Origin: Biomphalaria glabrata
Lineage: Eukaryota > Mollusca > Gastropoda > Planorbidae
Length of the DNA: 64,000 nucleotides
Assembly (NCBI RefSeq): GCF_947242115.1
Contig: NC_074715.1
Coordinates: forward strand, 48,125,086-48,189,085
Reading direction: 5' to 3'
Made by a program: the position numbers and the translations under genes. Each line of letters opens with the position of its first letter. The first letter of the stretch is position 1. Of the stretch, positions 29,225-41,503 are shown in pieces. The notes under the pieces were generated by a model. The model made no database searches. It was not told where the DNA came from and was given only the letters and a program-made list of their open reading frames with translations.

Positions 29225-29582
29225 CTATAATATAGTAACAAACAAACAGGACACAAATATTAGGATCATTTAGTCTGTATAATACGCAATGAGGCAAAAA
29301 TAATATAACAATTTTGTATTTCGTCACACCGTCTATGTCTGTCTGTCTGGTCAAAATATTTGACACATCAATTTCACCACTTCCAATTACCTTATTAAGT
29401 AGATGACAACACATGAATCAATAAACAAAATATACCAACCACGCAGCTATATTTAATTAATTTCGCTTTATATATATATTATATACAAAGTTAAAGGGAG
29501 ATAACTATTCTGTAGAAAATTTGGTCGTTCGTATTTAATTTTAAAATAACTATAAACTCTTCTTTTTTTTTAAAGGAATTAA

Positions 29583-29775
29583 ATAGCTCTGTGGCCAACA
29601 GTTAACGAGGGCGTCATGTGGCCAGCACAACGACCAGCCACCGATACCTTTTCCCAGATGTCAGGTACCCATTAGAGCTGGTTGGACAGAGGTATCGAAA
29701 TATTCCGAAATTAAAAATCCTAGACCTCACCAATATTTGAACCCTGGACACTACGCTCAGCCGCCGCGCCTCCTA
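29583..29775 (-). mobile_element. SINE family 1, copy in gene B intron 7
   Basis: Reverse copy (gcgtcatgtggccagcacaa, cagccgccgcgcctcc). Gene A intron 7 carries a SINE at the same place (53030-53285), with matching flanking bases (actccctgagattcatgct). Confidence 0.78.
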
Positions 29776-29940
29776 TTTTATAACGAGAGACTCCCTGAGA
29801 TTCATGCTTAAGACTTTCACCTCAACAGTTCAGCATTTTATTACACAGCCGCCATAATGTTTTATAATTCACAGGCAAAAAAAATGCAATTTTTTAATAT
29901 TATGAAATTGTTAGACAATGACCCAATTAACGTGTCCTAC

Positions 29941-30032
29941 CTCCAGCTGGTCCACTCTTCTTTGAAATGTATCGTGAGTCTTGTATAGTGTAACAATTTC
30001 CAAATTCTGAATTCGTTGTTTGTTTATAGGAG
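29941..30032 (-). CDS. Gene B exon 7: GNCYT motif
   Basis: SEFGNCYTIQDSRYISKKSG then PAG. Same phases as in A. Confidence 0.87.
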
Positions 30033-30165
30033 CTGGAGAAATAGTAACATAATTTATGTGTAATTTAATATAATAAATATGTTTAAAAATTATATTATTT
30101 AACAAAACGAATTTTTATATTGGTCTAAAAAAAAAGGTTGGAAAAAACAAACAAACAGTTTTTAC

Positions 30166-30243
30166 TTTTCACATGTTCTCGTGGCGAATGAACATTGTCT
30201 GAGCATGTCGTGAACCTGATGGCTGACATTTTTTTGCTGGGTT
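30166..30243 (-). CDS. Gene B exon 6
   Basis: TQQKNVSHQVHDMLRQCSFA then TRTCE, both cysteines kept. Acceptor cattag, donor gtaaaa. Confidence 0.85.
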
Positions 30244-30904
30244 CTAATGATGACAGAAAGGTAAGAAATGAACATAACATAAATATTCATTTTTCTAAAT
30301 CTAAAACACAATTTGAGTTGCGTCACACTTTTAGCGTGTAGGCTGCACGAGAGTTCAAGGTCGGTCACAGGAGTATGACATTGACAGTCGTACTTAATTC
30401 AGGTCACGCCACATAAAGCCGCAAAAAAAATATAAAAAAATGCCTGACAGATTTTCGTTAGAATTATATAGTGCGATATCGGTATAGGTAAAGAGAAAGT
30501 AAAATCTAGATGAAAGTTATTGGAAAGTGTGGCATCAGGTGGCGTGAAGTCTCGAATATTCTAAAGCCTAGAATATAAAACAAAGAGAGTAATCGGAGTA
30601 AGTTAGTTGGAATTATTTGGTTAGAGAGATATTTGTGGCTAGTTAAGAGTTGCTTAGTACAAATTTAACTCAATATTTCGGTTCATATCCAAAGAAATTT
30701 TGTTTTCCACGTGACCATGAAGACATATTTCGCCACATTCAGCTTAGACATGTCCGTTGTCTGCCGGCTGGAGGCTAAAGCTCTCTTTTTTTTTGCCGAC
30801 TATTCTATTCCTCGGCTGTAAAAAATTTTTTTTTTCGTAAATGTGTATTGTGTATAAGAGATACATTCCTTCCCAACAAATACAGAACACAGCTGTATAC
30901 TTAC

Positions 30905-30996
30905 ATGTTCATGATACTGTAAAGATCTTTGAAATTCTCCACCAATGTTGCAATTGTGGATCTGCTGGAAACAGCCTCCCAGGATTCGCTACTGTA
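30905..30996 (-). CDS. Gene B exon 5
   Basis: YSSESWEAVSSRSTIATLVE then NFKDLYSIMN, ending in phase 2 before gtaag. Confidence 0.83.
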
Positions 30997-31164
30997 CTGT
31001 AAACAATAAATTGAAACATTGTCTAATTATAAACATCAGAGACACGCTTGACAAACTCTTGACAGACCCTTTACACAGTGTTAACACACACACACACACT
31101 TTTACAAACACTGAGCATTACTTCAATCGACCTACTGACTAAATCTAAAATGTCTCCCTTCCTT

Positions 31165-31370
31165 CAGGGAACATTACCAGAAATCAAAAGATAAAAAAAA
31201 AAAGAGGCATACAGGGAAAGCGATTGGAAGGCAACATAAAAGAATGGACGGCCCTGTCATTGGAAAGTATTCTACCCAAGGCAAAAGACAGAGGTATGGA
31301 GAAAGACGGCCAACAGACCTTGTGTGGTGCCACAACGGCCCAACAGACTAAGGGATAGGTGAAGGTGAGG
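31165..31370 (+). mobile_element. LINE 3' fragment in gene B intron 4
   Basis: Decayed coding sequence of the type GRQHKRMDGP...AKDRGMEKDG, with caacggcccaacagactaag near its end. Same place as 56940-57145 in gene A. Confidence 0.65.
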
Positions 31371-31637
31371 GGTCAGCTAGGCCATAGGTAAAGTAAATAA
31401 ATAAAAAGCTTAAATGTAGACTACTAAGCCAATCTTTTGTTAAACCATGATGGACGAATCGTAAATCTCTTTGGATATTATCGTAGCTCACTTGCATAAC
31501 ATACAACAACATAAAAGGGTAGCTAGATATGTAATATCTGTCCAAGACACACAAATAAATCAAAATACATCTTCACTGCATATTTGTGTGCATCAAATTT
31601 ACATAAATGGAGATCTGTAATAGTTTATTTTTTTTAC

Positions 31638-31731
31638 CGATTTGTAAAAGAGATCTTCGTATACATCTTGTTGCCAGTTGAAACCATCATCAAAACTGTC
31701 CAAGAACGATTTCAAAATTTTTTGTCGAATT
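31638..31731 (-). CDS. Gene B exon 4
   Basis: IRQKILKSFLDSFDDGFNWQ then QDVYEDLFYKS. Same edges and phases as exon 4 of A. Confidence 0.85.
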
Positions 31732-32559
31732 CTAGAAAATTAACAAGAAAGAAACAAAAGATAGAATACTTTTCAAAAACAAAGCCTATCTTATGGAAAG
31801 AACCGCTAAGTACTGCCATTTATCTGAAAATTACAGGGTTTAGTTCCCTTTCTGCTAGATAAATTAAATTAATTAGTACTAAATGATTAACTAACTGGTT
31901 AATATTTGGATTAACTCATGTATTGTTATCGATTATGAATAATAATGCAAACTTTCACCTTGATCCGAGAATAGGAATTGGGAGAATAATCGTGTCAAAA
32001 TGTAAAATAAGAGGTTAAAATCCATATATACATGCACATCTCTCATTAAATAGCATTTATTCCCCTTATTTCGATATCATTCAAAATAATTAATCACCAA
32101 CAATTATTTATATAATCGGTTAATTTTTTGATTAATTCATTTCTTGTCAGGTTCAATGTATAATTGTGCAAACTTTGAACTTAATCCAAGAATAGGTAAC
32201 AGCAGAACTAACATATTCCAACTTTACCAGACAGACAGAGTTAACATAAGCTTTGTAATAATATAATTTAATCGAGTTTCTTGTTACACGAGTGTCATTA
32301 TATAAGTATCATTTCATATCCATTTTTTTAAAATTATATATTAATAATTAAATATTTTTTCAATATATTTTTGTGTGTGCATATTAAGCCACACATTGCT
32401 TGCTCGAATGGTTGTTATATGCGTCTGTCACAACGTAGGAGACACAACATGCGTTTGTACTTGAGTTTTCTTGATTATTTAATTAATTCTATTTCTAAAC
32501 TGTGAGTGACCCCCAGCTGTCTCGTTCTGAAGTCGCAGGCCGCGGGATACACATTTGAG

Positions 32560-32735
32560 AGCAAAAGAAAATCCGCTGCCGAGGAAAGACTCAGACAGTC
32601 TTAATCGACCACAGACAGACAATGGTTATGCTTGCTCTAGATGTGGCAAAATATGTAGGTCACAGCTAGGGCTGCGTAGCCAAGGGAAATACTGCATTCC
32701 TCATTAAACTTCGGACTCGAAGACAAGCCTTATTA
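32560..32735 (+). mobile_element. LINE 3'-end fragment in gene B intron 3
   Basis: gctgccgaggaaagactcag, aatggttatgcttgctctag, ending ttcggactcgaagacaagcc; same family as 7570-8120. Confidence 0.72.
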
Positions 32736-33039
32736 TTATTATTTCTAAATTATTGTTTAGTGTTTAGTGTTTAGTGTTTAGGTATCATTGCTACGTGACG
32801 TGTTAGTCTTCTGTACTAGAGCATCGTTTCATATTTCAGTGATTAGAATAATTATGTTAATCATTTGAAATAAATGTCACAGTTTGAATGATTAGGCCCA
32901 AGACATTGATTAGGTTTTTAATAAGAAATTAACAGTCCCGGCAAAGATAAAGGCCAATGTTTATATTGACGGAAGTTCATTTTGTTGATTAACTATAAAA
33001 TGCTTTCTTCGGCAAAGGAATAGCCTCTGACAACCAGTC

Positions 33040-33410
33040 CAACTCCGGGCCATCACACGTGGATCAGATATTAGGTCCAGGGGAACTGTTATTACGACGG
33101 GATAAGAGGCAAAGGTGATGAAATGACGCCTAAACCTTTAAGTTTTGGGGGTGATCGTTAGCTTTGACTAGCTACCCATCTTCGAGAAGGAAAATTCTGA
33201 ATCCATACCCCAGCTACCTTGCAGCTATACCCAAAGATTTGAAAGGCTTTGGGAGTCGACGCTGAGGAAAACATTGAGGGCCAGTGACCCTTAGGCACCT
33301 GTACCTTGGTAGATCGAGAGAAACCGCTAATCCCTTAGAGTTTCGACACCTGCCCTCCCCCTTGGACACATCAGCTAGATGGATGAGGAGGAACTGCTGA
33401 GTGAAGTTAT
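33040..33410. repeat. Dispersed repeat in gene B intron 3
   Basis: Resembles the interior of the hAT-like element near 14270-14540 (cttcgagaaggaaaattctg, gaaaggctttgggagtcgac, gctgaggaaaacattgaggg). Class unknown. Confidence 0.5.
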
Positions 33411-33679
33411 TACATTTATATAATTTCAGACATAAAAGACATTTTTTTTTACAAAGCTTATATTAACTCACTCTGTCTGTCGGTTTGTCTATTTTTCTGG
33501 CGATACTTTGTACGATATTTCACCAACAGCCATTCTCGGATCAAATTGATTAGGTTAGAATTCATTATTCGCTGAGAAGACATGAATCTATTTAAAAAAT
33601 TAATTACTGGTAATAAATAACTGTTTGATACCAACAAGGGGAATGAATCCTTCATTATTCACAGATATGGCTAGGTGTG

Positions 33680-33900
33680 TAGGTTGCGTCCCCTTAAATA
33701 AGTGTACACATCATTTCTCCCACATCTATTCTCGGATCATGTTTAAACTTTTAACAATTATTTATTTTACCTAAGAAAAAACAAATCAATTACAAAAGTA
33801 AACAATTAGTTAATTATTTATTGGTAACTAATTGTTTCGATATCGAATAAATGAAACAACTTCTACATTATTGAATGATACAGGTGTATGTACGGAGTTT
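33680..33900. repeat. Dispersed repeat with tctcggatcaagttt core
   Basis: Blocks such as tttctcccacatctattctcgg and aacaattatttatt recur at 58600-58950, 48970-49060 and 32150-32260. Class unknown. Confidence 0.55.
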
Positions 33901-34040
33901 TTTCCCTTAGTTTAAAAAAAAAAAGATTTTGTTTGTTCTAAGTTATAAATTTATGTATTTATGAAAACACAGAAGAAAAAATGACAATGATGAAAGTAGC
34001 ATGGAAAACCTGATTAAGGAAGACTCTATTTGGTACTTAC

Positions 34041-34336
34041 ACGTAATCATCAACGTAGGGGTTCTCTTCGTAATCACTGCTTGGGACAGAGTCGTCATTA
34101 TAATCATAGTTTGTTGTGTCCGTACCATCATTGCCAGTGTCTGTACCATCATTGCCAGCGTCTGTACCACTATTTCCAGCATTTGTATACGTCGTATTTG
34201 CCGCTCTCTTAACAATATTCTTAGGTGCCGTTGTGGCTGTAGTCGAAGTTGAGCTTGTGTTGGCCGCCTTGGCTATCCAGTCTTTTGTATTTAGTTTAGA
34301 GACAAACTGTTGCAGCTCTTTGGATGACTGCTTCAC
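34041..34336 (-). CDS. Gene B exon 3: Thr/Asp-rich linker, short form
   Basis: 98 codons plus two bases. Starts VKQSSKELQQFVSKLNTKDW, has KNIVKRAANTTYTN, then about three heptads (GTDAGND, GTDTGND, GTDTTNY) and ends NPYVDDYV. It is 141 bp shorter than in A, a multiple of three, mainly from fewer 21-bp units. Confidence 0.85.
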
Positions 34337-34644
34337 CTTATATAGTATCATGAGCATCATGAGTTAGTAAAGCAACACAAAGAATGCAAATATTCATGAT
34401 CTGTAGGCTAATTAAATTTTTGTAATAGACATTAGATTTGCTATATAAACATCACGCTGTGTGGCTCTATCAGTTATAGATAGATATATTCATACAATAA
34501 ACGCTGATCCACACTGCTTCGCTGAGTCATCACTGTTACTAATGGGATGGCATATTGCATTTTATAAGTAAAATATTTAAAACAAATTATGCATATAGAG
34601 AAAGACTAATAATAAACGTTTGATTAAATCTACTTATACTCGCT

Positions 34645-35270
34645 TTGTTTCTTCACCAAGAACCTCCATACACCAATGCAATACAAAGCTTCTACGTTGG
34701 AGACTGGTTGAAAAGAAATGTTGGACTAAGACAAGGCTGCCTACTCTCAACAACTCTCTCAATCATCTCCCTTAAAATGTTAATGGAAGATGCTCTCGGC
34801 AGCTACGAAGTTAAGCATTGGAAGAAGAAAATTTACTAACTTGCGCTTCGCGGATGACATAGATGGCCTAGCAGGGACAGAAGAAGAACAGCTGACTTGG
34901 TGATTAGAATAGACAAGACTTTCTTTAGCAAAGTAACTGCAAAGAAAAGTTGAGAAAAAAACTCAAATGATGACCAATATAACCTCAGGGCACTTGCAAA
35001 TCTCAACAATATGGAAATACAAAGGCATTGCCATCGATACGGAAATTAGACTGATGCGTTCCCTGGTCATGGACACATTCTTACACGCTTGCCAATCTTG
35101 GACGCCGACTGCAGAACTAGAGAGAATTGATTTTTGTGTTGTCAGGCGAAAAGAAATAATTGTGCACAATTTCAACTTGATCCAAGATTGGGTGTCGGAG
35201 AAATAACGTGTGCAAACTTTTGTCCAGACAGACAGACAGAGTGACACACAGAGTGAGTGGATATAAGCTT
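34645..35270 (+). mobile_element. LINE reverse-transcriptase fragment in gene B intron 2
   Basis: Shows RT motifs GLRQGCLLS and FADDIDGLAG, then LMRSLVMDTFLHACQSWTPT, which is the known stretch after the RT palm. Several frames are used and it is incomplete. Gene A intron 2 holds a relative at 60115-60440. Confidence 0.8.
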
Positions 35271-35604
35271 TGTAAAAATAACAAAAAACAAAAAACATAT
35301 ATATTTTGTAGCATGAGATATGTAGGCACAATAAAGTATGAAAATAACAGACAACTTTAAAACCTTCTATTTTCATAAGAACTTTTTCATTTTTGATTAA
35401 ATATTATAAAGTCATTTATATTAAAGTTTGAAGAAAGTAGAGGCCACCACAAACATTCTACCCAGGGCCCCCACTTACTAAAATTTGGCACATCAATCAA
35501 TAAAAAAATTGCTCAAGTAAAATGTACACAATTCGTGCGATAAAATTAAATCTTGTAGTATCAGTGGTCGTGGGAATTAGACCTGAATATTAATTAGACA
35601 GTAG

Positions 35605-35962
35605 TCTCTCTTTCTTTTTAGTCTTTCTTTCTTTGTTTGTAGTCTTCTTTCTTTCTTGGTCTAAAGTCTTCCTTTCTTTGTCTGTAGTCTTTCTTTGTCT
35701 GTAGTTTTTCTTTCTTTGTCTGTAGTCCTTTCTTTCTTTGTCTGTAGTCTTTCTTTCGTTGTCTGTAGTCTTTCTAAGTCTGTAGTCTTTCTAAGTCTGT
35801 AGTCTTTCTAAGTCTGTAGTCTTTCTAAGTCTGTAGTCTTTCTAAGTCTGTAGTCTTTCTTTGTCTGCAGTCTTTCTTTTATTGTTTGTAGTCTATTTTT
35901 TGTCTGTAGTCTTCCTTTTTTGTGTATTCTTCCTTTTTTGTCTGTAGTCTTTCTTTCTTTCT
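35605..35962. repeat. 17/21-bp (TCTTTCTTTGTCTGTAG) minisatellite, gene B intron 2
   Basis: About 18 units of tctttctttgtctgtag and variants, including a run of tctttctaagtctgtag. Confidence 0.9.
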
Positions 35963-36136
35963 TTGTAGCTAGGCCCTAATAAAGTAAAGCAAAGTCTCGA
36001 TAAGAAGGGCATCATGTCCAGTATTATACTTCGCAGGTATTGTACTATTGCGACTTCACATATATTTTTTTTTTGCTATGCATTAAAATTTATGTAAATA
36101 GAACAGATTGACAATAATTAACATACTAAATCTTAC

Positions 36137-36251
36137 CATAGACTTTCTCATTATGTTCACGTTACAGACTGTCACGGCTGGAAATTCAAGGTAACTGAAT
36201 CCAATATTGATATCAGCATGTTTAGAGTACTTTCTATATTTCACAAACAAA
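36137..36251 (-). CDS. Gene B exon 2: FPAVTVCN motif
   Basis: LFVKYRKYSKHADINIGFSY then LEFPAVTVCNVNIMRKSM. One residue differs from A (Y for D before LEF). Acceptor ttttcag-like, donor gtaaga. Confidence 0.85.
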
Positions 36252-36296
36252 CTGAAAGTAGATCCATGGCATTAATATTTGTAACTAAACTCCCTT

Positions 36297-36500
36297 GCCT
36301 GCAGTCTTCCTTTCTTTGTCTGTAGTCTTCCTTTCTTTGTCTGTAGTCTTCCTTTATTTGTCTGCAGTCTTTATTTCTTTGTCTGTAGTCTTTATTTCTT
36401 TGTCTGTAGTTTTTATTTCTTTGTCTGTAGTCTTCCTTTCTTTGTCTGTAGTCTTTATTTCTTTGTCTGTAGTCTTACTTTCTGTGCGTCTAGTCTTCCT
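36297..36500. repeat. TTTCTTTGTCTGTAG minisatellite, upstream of gene B exon 2
   Basis: About nine to ten units of tcttcctttctttgtctgtag type, sharing the core with 35605-35962. It lies at the intron-1 place where A and C carry (CTAT)n. Confidence 0.9.
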
Positions 36501-36529
36501 TTTTTTTCATATCTAAATTTCTGACCTAA

Positions 36530-36620
36530 CTAAGGCAAAAGACAGAGGAATGGAGAAAGACGGTCGACGAATCTTGCATGGTGCCCCATCGGTCCAACAG
36601 ACTAAGTGATAGGTAAAGGT
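36530..36620 (+). mobile_element. LINE 3' fragment
   Basis: caaaagacagaggaatggag and gtgccccatcggtccaacag match the LINE tails at 56940 and 63705. Confidence 0.65.
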
Positions 36621-38000
36621 AAACAATTTCTGACCTAGCTGTCATTCTTTCTTGTACTCAATCTTAGTCTACAGAAAAGATGACTACATACACAATTAAG
36701 AGTAAAGACCACAAAGAAATGAAGAGTACTCTCTGTATAGAGCTAAGTATTATTCATTGACTTTCTGTACAAAATACTTGTTTTCCAATTTGAGGGCATC
36801 ACCATTAGATAAAACCTCTGTATTACAAGCCCAAGATTTAGTTTAGGAAGGACCCTAAATAGGTCAACTGTTTTTGACTCATTCTAAAGCTGGGTTAGGG
36901 TTAGGCAGAAATGTATAGATCTGAAATTAATGTATTGTTGTAACCCTGTTCCTCCCTGACTGACCATTTGTTTTTTTCACGTGCAAAGTAGGTCAATTTT
37001 TGTTTATTCTGTTGGACGTAAATGACTTGAACTAGTGTGTAAATGTGTTAAGAAACTTTAGTGATGAGTTTTGGATTTCTTGACTGAGGATTGAGGATTG
37101 TTTTCTATTGTATTAGTGAATCGGGATATGTAAATTTGATTTGGAGATTGTGACATTATTTCTTTTTATCGGGGATATTGATTTATCATAGTTGAAGTGT
37201 GCTTCTGCAATCGGAGAGATACCAGCGATCTGAGAATTGGTGAGTTATTTTCTTTAGTTCAACCCCACGTCTTAACAGTATATAGACACGAGCAGTACAA
37301 CGGCTACCTCCCCATTTATTTTAAACCTGCGCATCGACTTTGGAATTGATTTGGAAAGACACGGCAAATACACACTCTCTCATATTTTAATTTTAGTAGC
37401 ACTTTTAGTTTTCCGCTGCCCCCCCCCCAACAACAAAAAGTTAGTCCTTCGTACACTTTGCTGTTCCCCTTTCTACGTTATCTTGATATTTTCTTCTCTC
37501 CAAATGCAAAGCAATATCAATTTGGTTTTATTAATTGTATTCGTTTATTCGACCCCTTTAAAATGTAACGAAATGTAAATTATCTTATCTTTTCAATGCT
37601 ATTAAGATTTATTTATTTATTTTTACAATGTTACAAAGTACCATTTCTTACTCTCTCTTTCTTTCTCTCTCTCTCTCTCCCCCTCTCTTTCTCCCTCTCG
37701 AAAAAAGAAAAAAAAAACTATATATATATAACTTATTAATGCTCTTAGGATTTTAATTTTTTTTATTAAGACCGCGTCTAAAAGAAAGTGAAAATGACGT
37801 AAGACATACAAAAGTAAGTTGACTTATGAAAAAAGAAAAAAATGCCTTTAAAAATACGAATTTTGCGTGAATCTTTAATGCTTTCTATATAGACTGCGGA
37901 CTATTGGGGAAATACCTAAAATAAAATACAAAGGTTTTGATAGTGCTTGAGGATTTTTCGCGAATGGCGGTTTAGTTTGCGAATCTGCCAAAAACTGTTC
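36621..38000. other. Intergenic, no gene B exon 1 found
   Basis: AT-rich. A CT-rich run lies at 37650-37700. Scanning for the TM1 exon (inverted ggccaatcaaaga) finds nothing. Confidence 0.4.
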
Positions 38001-38028
38001 TCAGTAAGCCCCCAGGAGGAAAAAAGGA

Positions 38029-38290
38029 GCCTTAGGCCACTTCAACCTATGCGACCGCAGTGGGCCCCGCACTCTTATAGGCCCCGCACTTTCATAGGAC
38101 CCGCGCTAATTCAAGGTGTATAAATTATTAAATTGAACCATTTTATAACTTAAGACAGATTTCCCGCGCCCTCATGTCAATTTACCAGGATCTCCTGGAA
38201 ATCTCCAGAAATTGCAAAAGATAGGAAAAAGTCCTAAAAATATACGGAATATATAGACAAAAATTGTCATTATGAGGTGTGTATAATGTC
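38029..38290 (-). mobile_element. Fragment of the GGGCCGG-ended element
   Basis: ccttaggccacttcaaccta, gcagtgggccccgcactctt and aattgaaccattttataact are the inverted right part of the element seen whole at 60480-60958. Confidence 0.7.
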
Positions 38291-38299
38291 TTTTAATTG

Positions 38300-39180
38300 A
38301 TACTTATACTGTATTATAATTCACTTTTCACACCCCAATTGAGGAATTACATCATATCCGAAACTCATTTTTCGATTTCTTTTAGATTGCTATTGTCTTT
38401 TATATCACATTTCACCACAAATGTACATTTTTACTTAATGTGAGATATTCAACTGTTTACGCTCATGCGTAATATTCTAGAACTCTGGAATTAGCTTACT
38501 AGTTGTCTTAAGTTGTTACCCTTGCGACTGCTGTGATTACATTTGTTTAGTATCCACAAAAAAAAATGCTTGTTCACATATGTTTTTGTACACAAATAAT
38601 GTGAAAGTTTAGCTGCAAAGCTTTTTTAAGTGTGTAAATACAGCTTCTGGCAAGCATACAATTTTTAACTATTTCACTAGAAATAGTTTAAATTTTCAGC
38701 AAAAAAACAACAACTGTTTTCACTTGCTTGCCTGGATAAATGGGAAAGCTTTGTTTGAAAAGATTTAACATGCACTTACATTTCATATTGAAACTACCCA
38801 CAGCAATAGAAAAACATGAACTATCTCTCTTCCAGTCTTCAGTAGAAATATTAGCAACAAAGTCACAGATTTTATAATCTCATTACCTTACCCATGCTAA
38901 GCCAGCAGTTACATCGGAATATTTTGTTTCTAAATCTTCAAGTACTTTTCAATTACTTTTGAAAACTCAAATTTCAGACCAGACCCCAAAGAAAATGTTT
39001 GTGAGTTTCTTACAATAACTCTACTTATAACAAAATCCAGAAAACTGCACACTATTGGCGAAAAATTGATTTTTTCCAGTATTGAAGAATTTGTAAGATT
39101 TGTTTTAAATAAACCTGCATCTAAAACAAATTCCTGTAAGCAACCACACAGTTCAATACAATTCAACATGTATTGGTGAA
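38300..39180. other. Intergenic; unassigned minus-strand frame
   Basis: A minus-strand frame at 38930-39217 (95 codons, with KINFSPIVCSFLDFVISRVI) is not recognised and could be decayed transposon. No splice or homology support. Confidence 0.25.
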
Positions 39181-39199
39181 ATGTGTAATGAAAGCTACA

Positions 39200-40170
39200 A
39201 TATATTTCATTTTTCAATCTTCATATCCAGTGCTAAAAGGTTTCAGAAAGGTACCCAATTTCTCTATAAACAAAAACTGGACATGACTAACGAAGAAATT
39301 TTAATACTAAATCTAACTATATTCAAGACCAATATTATTTATTATTATCAAAGCAATCCAGATGATATGCTTATTGATATGATCATTAGCGGAATCATAC
39401 ACGAAAAGACTTAGAGTTGACACTTAGCAAGGCTTTAGGCATTGGTCAACAATATGAGATGTTGCAAAGCCAAGTGAACATTTTTAGGGGCTAAGAAGTT
39501 TTAGCAATCACAATGTACTCGAGCAGAAGTCTAATGTTAAAGACAACCCAGATAAAGTATGTCATAAATACGGCAAGAACCACGAAAAGGGAAAATGTCC
39601 AGCAATAGGAACCACATGCAATTTCTACACAAAAATAAAAAACCACTGGTTTCAAATGTGCAGAAAAAGACGCAACGTTAATCTGGTAGAAGATGACAGC
39701 CACAGGGACGTAAATATTGTATCTTTTAGTACTTCAAGTAGCTAGTATAATAAGGGTAAAATTGAGAACGTCAATGTCGTTGAAGACTATTGGACTGTAA
39801 AACTAGCCGTGCACGATAAGACATTCATTTTCCGTATCGACTCTAGGTGCAATATGTAACATTCTTGTCAAGTCAGAGTTTGAAAAACTATGAGACAGAG
39901 TAAAGATGCAATGACTGCCAAGCATTAAATCTAGAACAGAATCACAACATTGAACCCTAGAGCTAGTAAATTTTAAGAAAGCAACTAGATGATAAGACAT
40001 TCATTTTCGGTATCGACACTAGGTGCAATATGTAACATTCTTGTCAAGTCGGAGTTTGAAAAGCTCTAAGACAAAGTAAAAATGCAATGACTGCCAAGCA
40101 TTAAATCTAGAAAACAATCACAGTTAGCCCTAGAGCTAGTAAATTTTAAGAAAGCAACTAGATCTAGGCC
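39200..40170 (+). mobile_element. Ty3/gypsy-type LTR retrotransposon fossil (gag end to protease start)
   Basis: Recognisable parts are the end of a gag-like region, a CCHC-type zinc knuckle (near 39560-39660) and the beginning of a protease-like region. No LTRs and no polymerase are seen. It is broken by many changes and looks old. A 176-bp segment is tandemly duplicated inside it (39815-40164). Confidence 0.65.
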
Positions 40171-41260
40171 AACGAGATGACTGGTTGTGTGTAATGCGCA
40201 CAGGAGTCGAGGACCTTTTAACTGTCACAAGAGTTGACCTGAAACTTTCGAATTCAGGTCGTACTTCTTTTTTTAAAAATGCTTTTAAAAAGCGATTACG
40301 ATAAAATTCACGTTTTCTTATAACCCCCCCCCCCTCCCTATTTTCCAACTGGTCCAGATAACTGTTAGGATCATAGCTTAGTGAGAAGGCTAAGAGTAGG
40401 CCTATGAATTAGGGCTAAACAAAACGGCAAAACTATTTCAAATCACACAGATTTATTGTTGTTGGTCTAGATCATATTACAAACTTCAATGAAATTAATT
40501 GATACGATTATAATTCGTATTGCTTAAAATCTGGGGTTTTTTTTGTAAAGTATTTTTGATTTTTTTCTTGACTTAGTCCTCTTTCATTTACAAAAAGTCA
40601 ACCCTGAGAAAAGAGCTCCCTGGACACTGTTTGTAAAACCACGAATGTTGGTCGATCTGCTGTAGAACATTCTACTAATTAATTATGAACACTGTTCGCA
40701 GTTTTAAATTAAAAAAAAAATACTTCTTATGCCAGGAAGTTAGCTCAATGAGATTTAAATGTGTTTTGTTTTGAATAAATCTGAAATATTATTAGGTAAA
40801 TTCAAAACTGAAATCAATTAATGAATAGAACTTGGTACATGGCATTACACAGAGCTAACAATAAAGGAAACGGGACTTGAAACAGACACCTGTTTCGGTG
40901 ACCAAGTGATCTCAAAAGTAAGAAGGGATAAAAATAGTAGCTAACTGGAAAGTGCTGCGAGTTTTGCCCCTTACTGAAAAGTTGCCAGTTGGCGGACTTC
41001 ATTTTGATGAAAGTAGTTAGAGTTTTTTTCACACCGTCGCTTTTAAATCGTTTTAAAACTTTTTATGACAAAGTATTGTAAAGAAAAAACAACAAATGAT
41101 TTTTTTTTTTAAGAAGGCTAAAAAATCAGCACGCCACCTAACGCCGGGGAGATAATCAAACGTATTTATTGGCCAATTGTCGTCTCCTGTCTATCTTTAA
41201 ATTATCGTGACTTCAAATTATGATAAAGTGGTAGGCTTTCAGGTAAGGTAGGGGCAGCGA
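40171..41260. other. Intergenic, nothing recognised
   Basis: No gene. C-run near 40326-40338. Confidence 0.35.
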
Positions 41261-41266
41261 GGCATA

Positions 41267-41503
41267 TTAACTCTATCTCTCCGTAATAATTTTCCGCGTT
41301 CAGAAGGAATTATTCATTTTTCTCATTTACATTTCCCTAGCCTGCTAGGGTTAAACGTCAGTAACTTTTTTCTTTTAATCATATATATTATAATTGGTAA
41401 AGACAAATGCATGCCATTTTATATAACCATGAACCCAAAAATTATGTTAATTTAATGGGGTCCAATCTACGATGGTATCGTCAATCAGGAGAGAAAGACT
41501 TAA
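41267..41503. mobile_element. MITE with TTAA ends (copy 3)
   Basis: Starts ttaactctatctctccgtaa and ends caggagagaaagacttaa; 237 bp, the clearest copy of the family. Confidence 0.72.

Larger units (their letters stand above)
19993..36251 (-). pseudogene. Gene B: ENaC/degenerin-family subunit copy lacking exons 1 and 11
   Basis: Thirteen exons correspond to exons 2-10 and 12-15 of gene A: 36251-36137, 34336-34041, 31731-31638, 30996-30905, 30243-30166, 30032-29941, 29224-29061, 28239-28150, 25862-25739, 23227-23170, 23008-22929, 22797-22722, 20166-19993. All keep open frames, the same phases and GT...AG edges. Exon 11 (CDCQNPC) is not found between 23228 and 25738: homology to A's intron stops near 23825, about 30 bp short of where it should be, and unrelated AT-rich sequence follows. 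Joining exon 10 to exon 12 would break the frame. No TM1 exon is found between 36252 and 44500. So B is either a young pseudogene or a gene with diverged or relocated exons or an assembly defect. Confidence 0.75.

Noticed and set aside
34645-34839. Host gene with reverse-transcriptase motifs
   Set aside because: A LINE relic shared by intron 2 of both genes.
38930-39217. 95-codon minus-strand frame
   Set aside because: Not recognised, no splice support and no copy elsewhere in the window; left as unassigned.
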